From positions 3,658,001 through 3,722,000 of the forward strand of contig JAHYIO010000001.1 of the NCBI GenBank assembly GCA_020543525.1: DNA of 64,000 nt. The letters run 5' to 3'. This DNA is from Coriolopsis trogii (lineage: Eukaryota; Basidiomycota; Agaricomycetes; Polyporales; Polyporaceae). Under the pieces are notes generated by a model. It worked only from the letters and a program-made list of their open reading frames with translations. It searched no databases and was not told the DNA's origin. A program made the translations under genes and the position numbers. Within the stretch, counting starts at the first letter, position 1. Every line of letters starts with the position of its first letter. Positions 10,277 to 21,934 of this stretch are shown in pieces.

Positions 10277-11526
10277 TCACGCTCGCGTTTCTGGCTTTGA
10301 CTCTGACAAGGCAGAGAGCCCGGAGAGGGAGAACTCGCTCGTGAACTGGACGTCCGTCGGCCCGCGATCCTTCGGAGCGCCAGACGGATCTACGTGCAGT
10401 GACGTGAGTGTGCGTGTTTCCATCGCCTCCCTCGTCCATGCCGTGCCGTCCGCAACGCGGTAGATGATGAGGTAGGTCGCAATTTGCTAGAAGGAAGAGC
10501 CGCCGGTGAATGAGTTCGAGTGCCATAAAGGCAAATGTGCTCACGTACCTGCGCAGCTGATGCAAAACCCAGCCAAACTTGGTTGATCGGCTTATTCAGT
10601 GCGTACGACACCAAGAAGGCGATCGCGAAGACCGAGTAGAGCGCCGCAGACTCGATGACGAGTGTTGCAAGAGAGAGGTATTGCCGTGCATGCTGCGGCG
10701 GAAGGTGGGCGAGGTGCGTTCGACGGTACATGAGGAGTCGCGAGAGGATGAGGACTGTGAGGATGATGTTCAGCCCGAGGGAGATCGTGTAATATGCCGT
10801 CCCGTATGCGAGAGGTTGTGCGCTATAGAGTGACAGGCCAGGGTGACTGGACTGCAACGTCCAAAGGGTGCCCATCACTGTCGATCGCGATGTCAGTCAA
10901 AATCAAAGTTCCTGACCCCGCAACATACCGAAAGACGCCAGGAGCATGACCACAGGTAATGCGATAACGGGATAAGCAACCATTGGCCCAGATGCTCTCC
11001 AAATGATCCAGCAACGCCAAAGCTGAAACGTGCACCCATCGTTAGAGGAGCCGGAGGACATGCGATGGCGAACTTACCACTAGCAGATCGCACAAGAAAG
11101 TGAGGACGAACAGGGTGGCGTAAAACATGACGTTAATGGCGAGGTACTGTGTGTCCAAGAAGTATGCCCAAGGGCCGCCAGGATAGTTTCTGTTCTCGAT
11201 ATAGATGATTTGGACCGTGCGCGCCTGAACGATACAAAAGATGGTCTCGACGGCCTGGATGAGGGCCAAGTAACAGAGGAGAAGGGTTGTCCTCCAGCTT
11301 CGGCGTCGCTGCTTCCAGAGATAGGACACACAGGACAGCCACAAAACAAGCTGGATGCCTGTGGACGCGAATTTGTGAGCATGATCGAACGGGGACAGTC
11401 GAGGAGAAGCAGGGGCGAACCATATCCGGCACCACACACAAAGTCTCCAGCGACGAAAAATCGCTCGAGGTCCTTCGTGTATTCGTCCTCATCTGGACCA
11501 TAGTACGCGCCGGGCACGGGTGACAT
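10277..11526 (-). CDS. Seven-helix membrane protein, paralogue B
   Basis: Five minus-strand exons (11526-11421, 11358-11078, 11022-10929, 10877-10549, 10486-10277) give 339 residues. The protein aligns by eye with paralogue A along its whole helical core, including shared segments IETxFCIVQARTVQ, YIENRNYPGGPW, GTLWTLxSSHPGLSLYS and NKPINQxWLGF. Only the N-terminal 15 residues and the cytosolic tail after GTAWT diverge. The ATG at 11526 is preferred over an in-frame upstream codon because it matches the MSxxYYGP start of paralogue A. Function is unknown; it is presumed to be a plasma-membrane or internal membrane protein. Intron positions and phases are conserved between the copies, while intron sequences differ. 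Confidence 0.85.
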
Positions 11527-12801
11527 CGTGGCGAGGACGTCTGGCGACAGAGAGCGCGACTTGGGTCTAGTGACGGTGGGTCCGATCACAACGAGAGGCG
11601 AGGACTTCAAATTTATATCGACGATGCCTGGCAGTCGGGCGGCCGATGCGAGGGGAGGAAAGTCATCCAGGGTGAGTACACGCCCGCGATCGAACATCTG
11701 TCAGGAGTCGGTTAGTCTCTCAACCGACGTCAAGACGCATCCCAGCAGATCCCGGCCAACCCAGCTTATCCCCTTGGCCAATGATCTTCAACGCCACCAT
11801 CGACATCTTGAGATTCCCTACCACCATCCAATTGCCGAGTAATAGTCTTTCTCCACCATCCTTGGAGGAGCTATGAAAGCTGCCAGTGATGGTCAGCTCA
11901 ACTGCATCGATTGTAGTCAGACCAAAGAGGTAGTATACCACAATGGCACATGCGTCAGGTACCGCATAAATTCTGTTACAGAGTTATCAGTTTGTATACA
12001 TTGACCTGGCATACCACGGCGGCCCTTTCGTTCAGAGAGGAGTCTCGGACGTACCACCACCAATCAACGGCCATAAGCCCTAACTCCATCACGAGACTCT
12101 TGTCGAGACGTCTCTTGCGATGCGCCCAAACGTTTATGTGTTTTGGAGGCCCGGACCGGTGGTACAGTAGTTCGTTCCTGGCGCCAATGGCCAGCAACAG
12201 CACCAACTCAGCGTCTTGGCGCCCAGTACCGCGAACTCAGGGACACTGGACAGGGTCACTACATTCCTTATCGAGTTGAAGGTGCTCGTAGGACGCAGCC
12301 TTTCCGAGAGAGCGACCTCTATGTGATTGGCACAAGATGGCAACACATACGGAAACAGACACCATCAGATGTTGACCGCGCATGTAGCGGTGACCAGCGA
12401 TAGGGGAGGAGAAGCTGTTCAGAAGACAAATCGCGTGTTTGCGAAGTATCATCAAATTCATGGGCACAATACAAGAACATAGATTATGTACTTTCGCTAT
12501 GTTACAGCTGTAGGCAGTACGTACTTATATATCAGCATGCACAGGGACATATTGGACGGTGGTTTGGATGCAGCGACACAGGTGACCTGGATTGGGCAAG
12601 CATAAGGGGCGTCGGACCCTATTAGTTGTAATGACCATTCAAATGGGGACAAATGCAAGAAGAAGCCATGAAGGAACATTGCAACGGATCGAAAGCGAGG
12701 TGCAAGAACCAGACGGAAAAGAATAGCAACGTTCAACGGACGTCTCGAGGGAAGGCCCATCATCAGGGCGCTTACGGTCAATTCACTTGCGCAGCTATGT
12801 T
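11527..12801. other. Intergenic region without a supported gene
   Basis: This spacer lies between paralogue B and the 3' end of the Raptor gene. Short minus-strand frames at 11720-11941 and 11976-12206 contain hydrophobic stretches, but no start, splice pattern or family could be recognised. The segment near 12400-12800 should contain the Raptor 3' UTR. Confidence 0.4.
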
Positions 12802-15800
12802 CTATGATACTGATGGGAGCTTGCAACCCATGATGCGTACTGTAAATGCGCATCGCATGAACGCATGATCAGCGACCCCTTAATTAACGGGAACTAGCGG
12901 CGCACTCCTACTCACCTGTACCATCCCACGATCCGACTCCGTACACCATCTCGCGCGGATGGAACGCGAGACTGCTCGTCTTCGGCGTGAACGGCGTCAG
13001 GTTGTCGCGCGGAGGAGGAATGGTCAAGTTCCATGTCAGACCCCCCAAAGCTCTCCTTGACTCCAGCGACTGCACGTCCGTACGTTGCGACCGCCAATTG
13101 GAGGCAGTGAGCGATGACGTACTGCTCCACGCGTGAGTTCCCGAGAGGAAGTTGAGTGAGGGCAGCGGATCACGTACGCTGCGAAGACCTCGGTCTGCTC
13201 ATGCACGTCAAACGCGGACAACCCATGAGGAGACATATCCCATGTCGACATGGGCGCATCGCCGCCCCGAAGATCCCAGAGCTTGACTTCCCCATCGTGG
13301 CTACAAGCAGTCGACCATCAACGTCACGACAGGTAGAGGGCCGCAGTAAGGAGAGGTGCATACCTGCCAGAAAGGAAAAGCCCGGACTTCGTGGGATGCC
13401 ACTTGACGTTCTGCACCCAGGATGTGTGCTGATGATAAGAGCGCACCACCGCGTCGTCCTCTTCGAGGCGTCGGTCGAATACCTTGACAGTGCCATCAGC
13501 GAAGCTGGCCAGGAACGTTGTCGACGAGCCGCTGTCAGATACGAGCGCAGTCACAGGGCTTTCCGCGTCAGTGTCTAGATCCTATGGGGGCGGAACATTT
13601 CTTGAGCAAGGGCTGGGGAATCATGGGCATGGTAACGTACCATGACCTGCGTCTCCGTATGGGCGTCCCATACACGGATGATGCGTGAGTCTCCGCCGAC
13701 CATGAGCGTACCACCAAACTGCTTCCAGTCTGTGATGATACCGCTGCCGCGCTTGACTTGCACCACCTCATTGAGCCCCCGGAACGCGCTGACCATCTGT
13801 ACAGGACCAGAGCACAACGTAGAGTCGTAGTTGCGATACAGCCGAATCATTCCGTCCGCTGCACTGTTCTTTAGGGCGCCTGCGAGAAACACGATGTGAG
13901 GAATGAAGTACATACCAGCACCAGTCAGAATAATTCCTCCCACGTCCTGATTGATGATACTGAGTGAAGTGATGCTCGTGCCTCGAGGATTGCCGTTGAA
14001 GAACCGGTTCAATCTCTTCCGCTTGATCCAATCCCACACACTGCAGCACATATCGACATGAGCTCCACAGGATGGCCGTAACATCAACGGGGACGTACGT
14101 GACCATGTCAGACTCGTTCGCAATGACCAGATGGGGATCGTATGCATGGAAAGCGAGCGACACGGGGAGACCATTGATACTAATCGTGTTGACGGGTCGC
14201 TCCCACCTACAGCGCGCTGCCAAGACGGAATCCGAGTCAACGAGGGCCAGAGCACAGCTGGACGGAGACCACTCACGCGCATCTCGAGACTGCTTTTCAG
14301 TAGCCTCAACAACGTGCTCGTTTCTTTGCTGGCGCCAAACCTGATAGTTGTATTGCACGCTGCCTGGTTCGTCAACCTCCGGTTGCTGCGTAGCAGTGTC
14401 AGAGCAAGCGCGACAGGAGAGACAGCCCCAGATCCACTGACCCTCATCTGCGGCTCCTTGAAATATTCACAGCACCAGTCATAGAACCGGCTCTTGAGCG
14501 GAAGAACATCACGGAGGCCAACGCCCGTGCCCAGACCAAGTATAACGCTCGAGTCGGTAGAGAACGTGCTCCCAGATGGGCTCGCTGCTCCGCCGTAGCC
14601 GTCCCGATGGTGCGAATGGTGCCGAGAGTGACCACCCGCAGGGCGCCGAGCCCTGAGACGTTCCATGTCCTCCTCCATCAACGCCTCCATAACGTCCCAG
14701 GCAAAGTAGTTCGCCGCCGGCGGTTGGGAATCAGATGGAGAGAGCGTAGACCCGTACGAAACTGACTGTGCGTAGTCGTCTTCGGGACTTTCCCGACCCG
14801 GATACGGAGAGGTATACTGGGCGAAGCTGAGATTCGGCGATGGGGGTCTGGAGACACCCTGTACGATCTCTGTCCTCTCTTGCGCGTTCGGCTGTGGCTT
14901 GGGAGACGAGCGACCATCCTCCATCGAAGGGAATGCGATGTTACCGGCTAGGCTCTTCAGCGCGTTGGCGAAGGAGGATGTTCGTCGTAGCGTGCTGCTG
15001 ACGCCATTCGAGAACGTGCTCGTCATAGTGTCGCTACGCGGCAAGGCAGGGCGACTGGAGGGTGCGGGAGATGACTTGGCGGTACTATGCGCTGACTGGC
15101 TCGTAGACAGTCGCTGTCGGGGAGCATTCAGGAGTGAGTTGTTGCTAGACTCCGCTGCGGAACAGGGTGGCTTGTTGAGGGTTGTACTGTCTAGCCTCGC
15201 GAATGGCGAATCCAGCAAAAGGGCCATAATGTAATCGACGATCGTCTGCGCGTTCGTCGCGATCTCCTGGTAAGGGTCGACGGACAGCTCCAACAAGATT
15301 GAGAAGATGGTGAAGAAGGACGACAGGAGGACGCGGTTCTCGGCTCGGAAGTCTTCATCGTCTCCAAAGCTCTCGAGCCACTCTGTCACCGCGATGGCAG
15401 CAATATCGTCATCTGGATGCTGGTTCTCCTCGCCATCCTTCCATCTGCGATCTTCCTCCCAGTAAATCCACGCGCAAATGATGAAATAACCGCGCCACTC
15501 TCGGACGAGACAGCTGATGAGGACAAGCAGCTCCTTCCGAACCATGGGACTCGCATCCTCCTTGATGGCAAGCGTTGATCCTGTGACGACCGCGACCTCC
15601 ATCCGGAAATGTATGCGCTCCTCGAGCTGATGCATCGTGCCACTACCCCCTCCTCCAAGCTTCTTCAGGTCGGAAGAGCCCGAAGCACCGAGGAACGTGC
15701 TAAGGGCGTAGAGCGCTGCAGACCGCACCTCGGGAGAGTCGTCCGACAGCAGCGCAATGAGCTTATCCTGCATGCCACGGTCAACCCCGTACACCTTGAT

Positions 15801-17996
15801 CTCGTCGTTCGCGTCCCAGATTTGCGCGATGCACAACGCGGACCACTGTCGAAGCAAGAAGTCGCCCTCGTCGAGGTGCTCGAAACATGCGTCAAACACC
15901 CGCTCGCGCAAGCAGGCGTTCTGGCCGTGCGCATAGTCGCGAGCGATAGTGGACAAAATGAACGCACACATTGCCTTGTGTTCGGACCCGTTGGGGAGCA
16001 GAGACTGTCGCGGGTCGTCCTGACCGGCTAATGCGGATGCGAAGTATTTGTAGCCATGATTATTGTACAGGTCGACCTGGCAGCTGGGGTCCACGGCGGA
16101 TATCCTCGCCCATATGAAGATCAGCACCGGCTTCAGATCCTGTCCCGCAGCTTGTAGCAAACGCGCAATATAGGGGAAGATCCCAATGGTCAGAGCGAGA
16201 TGTACAGCCCAGGGTCCGAGATCGACGAACTGTGACAGCAAAATGAGTGCGCGCAGTCGATGCGGCTGGGACAGGAGAACTTGCAGGACGATGGGAAGTT
16301 GGTCTGGAGGTTTCCGAGGCACGAGGTGGTGATCGCTGTGCTCGAGACTATTCGGCTCGTAAGGAGTGACACTGCTAGGCTCCTCGAAATTATCGAGCGG
16401 GTCGGTAGAAATGGGCAAGGATAGCGGACCGGGCTTCGTGAGCGCAGAGCCGCCACGAGATATCCAGACCTCAAATGCCGTAAGCTGGTCGGTGAAGAAC
16501 CTGCTAGGAATGTACGTGTAGGCCTTCTCCCCCGGCGGCAGGTTCGACGGAGCCGCATTCTCGTTCCTTGCGGATTGTCGTCGGTTACGCGCGCCAAGAG
16601 AGACGTCCTTCGCGAGACTAGGCTCCGTGTGCTTTAGTAGCTCTGGAAGCTGGCGGAGACAAGCATCGACTGCGAGATCCCACGATGCCCATAGTGGATG
16701 CGTATTGGTTGGGGGGAGAGGCGGATATGTGTGAGGCGTGCAGTGATAGTTCTTCATGATGCGTTCAGCCAAGAGGAAGTTGCGGAATAACGACGCGATG
16801 AGGAGATCCGAACGGTACAGGCGGGTGAAGATCTCGCGGGGGAACGTAGTCCATGCTATGGTGTCAGTGATCGCTGTGAATATCCAGTTGAGCTCTCCAA
16901 GGGGTGTCCGCCGATCTTTGAGATCGCCCGGAAGTTGCATGACTTGGTCGGTAGATATGCCGCTCGGTAGTTGGTTGGAGAGAAGGAAATAACGGAGGGC
17001 GATATCGATGGGGGAGGTGAGGCATGACGTGAACAGGTCGGCAGGGAGTTCAGGACATGTGGGTAGCTGTTCGTCTGCAGCGCAAGCGGCGAGTTGAATG
17101 CATTCCGAGAAAGGCGGCATGCCCTCGGGGTAGCCACCGCCGTGCAGCTTCGCGTCACTGTCGCGCTGCTCTGCAAACTTGACGAAGTTCATGAGCAGGT
17201 TGCCGGCGGCCGAGCAATCCCAGATGAATATACATGGCGACCTCAACCATGACTGAATCTCCTGCAGGGCAATGGGGATGTACTGTGTGTAATTTCGATT
17301 GAAACACCACAGCTCACCGCTGGGTGTCGGTTTCGGGACACCGTGACCATTGTAATGGAACAGTACTGCGTCTTCCCCCGCCTGCTTGCGTAGGTTGACG
17401 CAAAACCGTTTGAGGTCATCTTTGGAAGGGTCGAGGATGGGCTTATAGGGGATCTTGGGGTTAAGACCCTCAAACTGGTGCTGGAGGTTCTGGCCAATGA
17501 CCTCGAGCGCTTTATGGGACGGCATGGTGTGAGGGTCTACCCAAGCCTCTAAGACTGCGCAAGGATTGGTCTTGATGATGTCTGGGGGATCAACGTCGAT
17601 GTTCAGACATAGTACGAGAGCGGCATGGGCGGTCTTGATCTTTCCGGGGGCAGCACGCCATGGGATCAACTTTGGGGTACCGGGAGGGGGAGGGGTAGGA
17701 TTGCCACAGGTCAGATGACGCTTCGCCGACCAGTAAGGATGGATGGGGACCGTCTCTGGCAGATCAGTCACGGAGCCATTGTGGCGAAGGTCTGGGTCAG
17801 AGACACCGTTCAGGCCTCTCGCACGGGAAGAAGGGTCGGAGCGGGTGCTAGAGCGATGGTCGCGCTCTGTATCAGAGTCGTTCGAAGTCTTGTGCCTCCT
17901 TGCAGCCCAACCGTTGCTGCCTGTGGACGTTCTAGGGTCTCCTGGGATGCGTCATGAAGACTGGAACGCACCTTCTGCATGCTGATTCCCGTACAT
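12802..17996 (-). CDS. KOG1: TORC1 subunit Kog1/Raptor
   Basis: Ten minus-strand exons (17996-17972, 17920-14442, 14385-14277, 14216-14099, 14040-13916, 13858-13641, 13581-13364, 13300-13178, 13121-12916, 12839-12802) give 1552 residues. Raptor scaffolds TOR kinase and recruits substrates at the vacuole surface. The caspase-like N-terminal domain is clear near 65-450, with HYNGHGVPKPT and FIWDCSAAG segments. A helical repeat region follows, then a Ser-rich linker, then C-terminal WD40 repeats (SVWDW-type, RVWDAHTET, KVFDRR, KLWDLRGG, GSWDGTVRI) ending MGCKLPSVS. The 25-nt first exon (MYGNQHAEG) is the only upstream ATG that splices in frame. Fine choices of splice site in the WD40 part follow the expected Raptor reading; the overall identity is secure. 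Confidence 0.95.
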
Positions 17997-19783
17997 GCTA
18001 CACTGCCAGACGAGTTGTACCTGCCCGAAGCCGTCTACCACCTCGCAAAGTCCCTCCTAGCCCTCGCAGTATCCGACACAAAGGACGCGGTACAAGGAGA
18101 TGAGACTCTCTGAGAGGAAGGCTGAAGGCAAGGACACCGGGCGTCTTGAGGCTGGTATAGGTTGACGTCGGTGCCGGATCTAAGGACCGTGAATCATCAG
18201 GTTGAATCTCCGATAAGGAACTGCGGCCACAGTTGATAGACTTGAGGTAAGTCAGATACTTACTCTTAGCTGGAAAAGCTAAGATAACTTTGACATCGCG
18301 ACTTCAACGGACAGCGAGCACGAAGCAGCTTGATCATCTCGCGAGTCTCTCCAGCCCTTCCATATTCCGTCATGTACTAACCAGCAAAAGCTACTATCTT
18401 TCACCTTTGTATCTAATCTTTGGTGCCGACTCAGCATGCTCTAACTGCGAAAGCCACCAACATTCCAGCCCCCAAACGAGACACAACTTCATGACACTGG
18501 TCAATGGTCACCTAATACTGGTCCTTCACGGTCGAACAGAAAACGTGTGTCTGATCGTAGCACCTGCGATCTACATAGTGGCCCGTTTGACCGATGCATC
18601 AAGGTGACTTTCACTAGGTGAGTTGCTGCTTGTAGCTTAATTGTCTTTGCGTCAGCTTACTGGCACCAACTATGACCATATAGCGCATGGAAACCCTTTT
18701 CACACCTCGAGTTTGCAGAGCTTTATGAGAGGCTCAGCCGGTGCCGATAGACGTATTTGTTGCCTCGACTGCAGGGGAGGACGTCTCCAGGCTCACCACC
18801 CACATTGGCATGGGCAAAATGCGTAACGGATGCGGTTGAAATCATGAGCTCAATGACAGACTGAAACGATGAACATCGTTTCAGTCTGCTATTGAGACGA
18901 AGTCTCTGAGCTATGCAAAATGGCAAGAACTTCTAAGCTGAGATCCAGTAGTATCTAGACAGTACGTATCTCTCGCTCCCCGCGTTTCGGTCCTGTTTTC
19001 ATTCAGACGTCATACAGGTGTTCTGAGAACGAACTCGCTAGGGCTATACCTCAGCTACTAATCTGTCGAAGTGCAACTTGGAGGTGGCTGTGATTTTGCT
19101 GTGCTGCTGCATTCCGTCGACATCGCGATCACGTTACCCAGGACATTGCTCGTCGCAGAGCCTCCTTACATCCGTGATTAACGCGAATGTGATTCAGTGC
19201 ACCGGGGGGGGGGCAATGTGCGAGGTCGCAAGTGCGCGGAATCATCGGGGGCGAGACGATGCGATCCCACCGTCACGAGCGCAAGGTCCGACGTCGTCTG
19301 GGCAGGACGTGCACGCGACCGAAGACGAGAAGACGAAAGAAGTGAGAAAGCAGATATGCCGTGTCCAAAACGTCTCGAACATATCGTACACCATACGTGT
19401 CACATTCGGTGGGTGGATGTTTGCGACAAGCTTGCTGAATGGCTGGGGTAGTACTGCGTGACAGGGGCATGCGAAGGGCATGGAATGGAACTGCGCTGGG
19501 TGCTCGAGCTCTCTGCGCGTCGAACGCAGGCGGACGAGGAAGTGCGTGCATCTGCATCCGCTGCGGGCGGGAGGGAATCGTGGGAGCATGGAACGCGCTG
19601 GAACCCGTGAGGCGCGCGGGAGGAGGACAGAGGCTACGTGGCACTCGTGGCCGGGGAACAGCCGAGAGCCCGTTATTAGAGGGCGTCTGCGTTAATGCCA
19701 GCAACAAGTCTCTCTTACTCCTCCTCCTTCCTTTCCTTTGCCCATCGCACTTGCTTTCCACCCGTCTCGGTCCTTCGTACACA
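17997..19783. other. Divergent intergenic region between Raptor and calnexin
   Basis: About 1.8 kb of mostly featureless sequence holds the two promoters. It contains a 44-nt near-perfect palindrome at 18851-18894 and a run of ten G at 19204-19213. Frames are short and show no recognisable protein. Confidence 0.5.
18851..18894. repeat. Near-perfect inverted repeat (hairpin)
   Basis: Two 21-nt arms separated by the 2-nt loop AA pair at 19 of 21 positions. The inner 15 pairs (CAGACTGAAACGATG with CATCGTTTCAGTCTG) are perfect, then two mismatches, then four more pairs. It could form a cruciform, bind a dimeric factor or be a footprint of an excised element. Confidence 0.75.
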
Positions 19784-21763
19784 ATGCGAAGCGTAGCGCT
19801 CTCTGCCCTGCTTGCCGTCGCCGTCTCGGTCTCGGCAGCAGATGAAATCCCGAAACCCGCCTTCAAGGTGCGTTCAATAACCACCCCGCACTTCTCCCTC
19901 GCATACGCATCATATACTCACCTGTCTTTGCATCATAGCCTACCTCAATCAAGGCCCCCTTCCTCGAGCAGTTCACGGACGACTGGTCTGAGCGGTGGAC
20001 ACCATCAGAAGCCACCAAGAAGACTGCCGTTGGTGGCGAGACTTGGAGTTACGTCGGAAAGTGGGAGGTCGAGGAAGCCCTCGAGCCCTCAATCGAGGGC
20101 GACAAGGGCCTCGTCGCCAAGACCAAGGCCGCCCACCATGCCATCTCTGCCCCCTTCTCTGAGCCCATCGCTTTCAGCGACAAGCCCCTTGTAGTTCAGT
20201 ACGAAGTCAAGTACCAGAAGGGCGGTAACTGCGGTGGTGGCTACCTCAAGCTCCTCGAGAACGGCTTCCAAACTGCTGGCAAGGAGTTCGACGACAAGAC
20301 TCCTTGGACCATCATGTTTGGTCCTGACTTGACTTGCCCTGGCACCAAGGTATGTGTTACTCGGACATGGGAGCGCTTGTGCTACTGTACGCGCTTCATA
20401 CCGCATGACGCATCTTGCTCACGTGGAACGCCCCTTGCAGATTCACTTCATATTCCGCCACAAGAACCCCGTCACTGGCGAATTTGAGGAGAAGCACCTC
20501 AAGGTCCCCCCCAAGCCTAACTTCGGCAAGGCTACCAACCTCTACACTCTGCACCTCTTCCCCAACAATACGTACGACGTGCTGTTCAACGGTGATAGCT
20601 ATAACCTTGGCAATCTCCTCGAGGACTTCACCCCTCCGGTCAACCCCGAAAAGGAGATTGATGATCCTGAGGACAAGAAGCCTGAGGACTGGGTTGACGC
20701 CAAGAGGATCCCTGACCCGGACGCGACGAAGGTCGGTCCATATAATTGCACGGCGTGACGTAGATGCTAATATCTCTCCACGTAGCCCGATGACTGGGAC
20801 GAGGATGCTCCCTACGAGATCCCCGATGAGGACGCGGTAAAGCCTGAAGGTTGGCTTGACGACGAACCCGAAACCATCCCTGACCCTGGTAAGCTTTACT
20901 GTTCACCCTGCTCTGCAAGACTGGTGATGTCAATACATAATTCGCAGATGCCGAGAAGCCCGAGGAGTGGGATGATGAGGAGGACGGTGAGTGGATCGCG
21001 CCCACTATCCGTAACCCCAAGTGCGACGAGGCACCTGGCTGCGGCGAGTGGAAGCGCCCTTACAAGGCCAACCCTGCCTACAAAGGCAAGTGGTTCGCCC
21101 CCATGATCGACAACCCCGCATACAAGGGCGAGTGGGCTCCCCGCAAGATCCCCAACCCCAACTACTTCGAGGACCTCACGCCGGTGAAGAGCCTTGTGCC
21201 TATCGGCGGTGTTGGTATTGAGCTCTGGACGATGACTGAGGACATCCTCTTCGACAACATCTACATCGGCCACTCCGTTGAGGAGGCCCGTAAGCTCGCC
21301 GAGGAGACCTACTTCGTCAAGAAGACGGTTGAGGAGGCCGCTGAGAAGGCTGCGGAGAAAGATGAGGAGGAGGAGGAGGCTGCAATTGACTTCAAGGCCG
21401 ACCCTGTTGAGTTCATCCGGACCAAGGTCTTCAAGTTCCTCGAGCTCGCGAAGGTCGATCCCGTTACCGCGTTCAAGACTCAACCCGAGACTGGCGCTGG
21501 CCTTACTCTCGCTGTTGTCACTCTCTTCGGTATGCTCGGCGTCCTCCTCGGTGTCGCAGGTGGCCAACAGAAGCCTATCACCAAAGTAAGCTTTCAGTTA
21601 CCGCCCGATTGTGCGACGTAGTTGCTGATTTGCTTTGCAGTCTCCCAAGTCTACCAAGAAGACCGACGCGCCCACGGCCGACGACAAGTCGAAGACCGAG
21701 ACCGCACCTGTCGCACCAGCAGGTGGCGAGCAGAAGGAGACGACTGTCAAGAAGCGGAAGTAA
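19784..21763 (+). CDS. CNE1: Calnexin, ER lectin chaperone
   Basis: Six exons (19784-19867, 19939-20349, 20441-20731, 20786-20888, 20948-21585, 21641-21763) give 549 residues. Calnexin binds monoglucosylated N-glycans on folding glycoproteins in the ER lumen. A signal peptide covers about residues 1-18. The lectin domain shows [12 protein letters not shown], and [14 protein letters not shown] with [10 protein letters not shown] follows. The proline-rich arm has repeated PDP/KPEDWD and NPAYKGxW units. One transmembrane helix near 480-500 precedes a roughly 40-residue Lys-rich cytosolic tail ending KKRK. Length and order match the fungal family. Start is the only ATG preceding the signal peptide. 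Its stop is only 172 nt from the stop of the convergent Ski2 gene. Confidence 0.95.
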
Positions 21764-21934
21764 AAGAGATACCCCATCTCCATCCCCTTTGTCGCAATTG
21801 TGTCGTTGCTACCGTACCTGTGCTGTTTGGAAAGTCAATGCATCACTTAATTATTGGGCTTGCGAGGAAACTTGTCGCGTGATACAACGTGAAACCTCTC
21901 TGACGACTCTGTCTGTGCGTTTTGGGCTAGACGA

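Noticed and set aside
13880..13915. 36-nt intron in the Raptor WD40 region
   Set aside because: The 57-nt alternative gives the expected LTGAADGMIRLY reading and a more normal intron size; the short form is kept only as an alternative.
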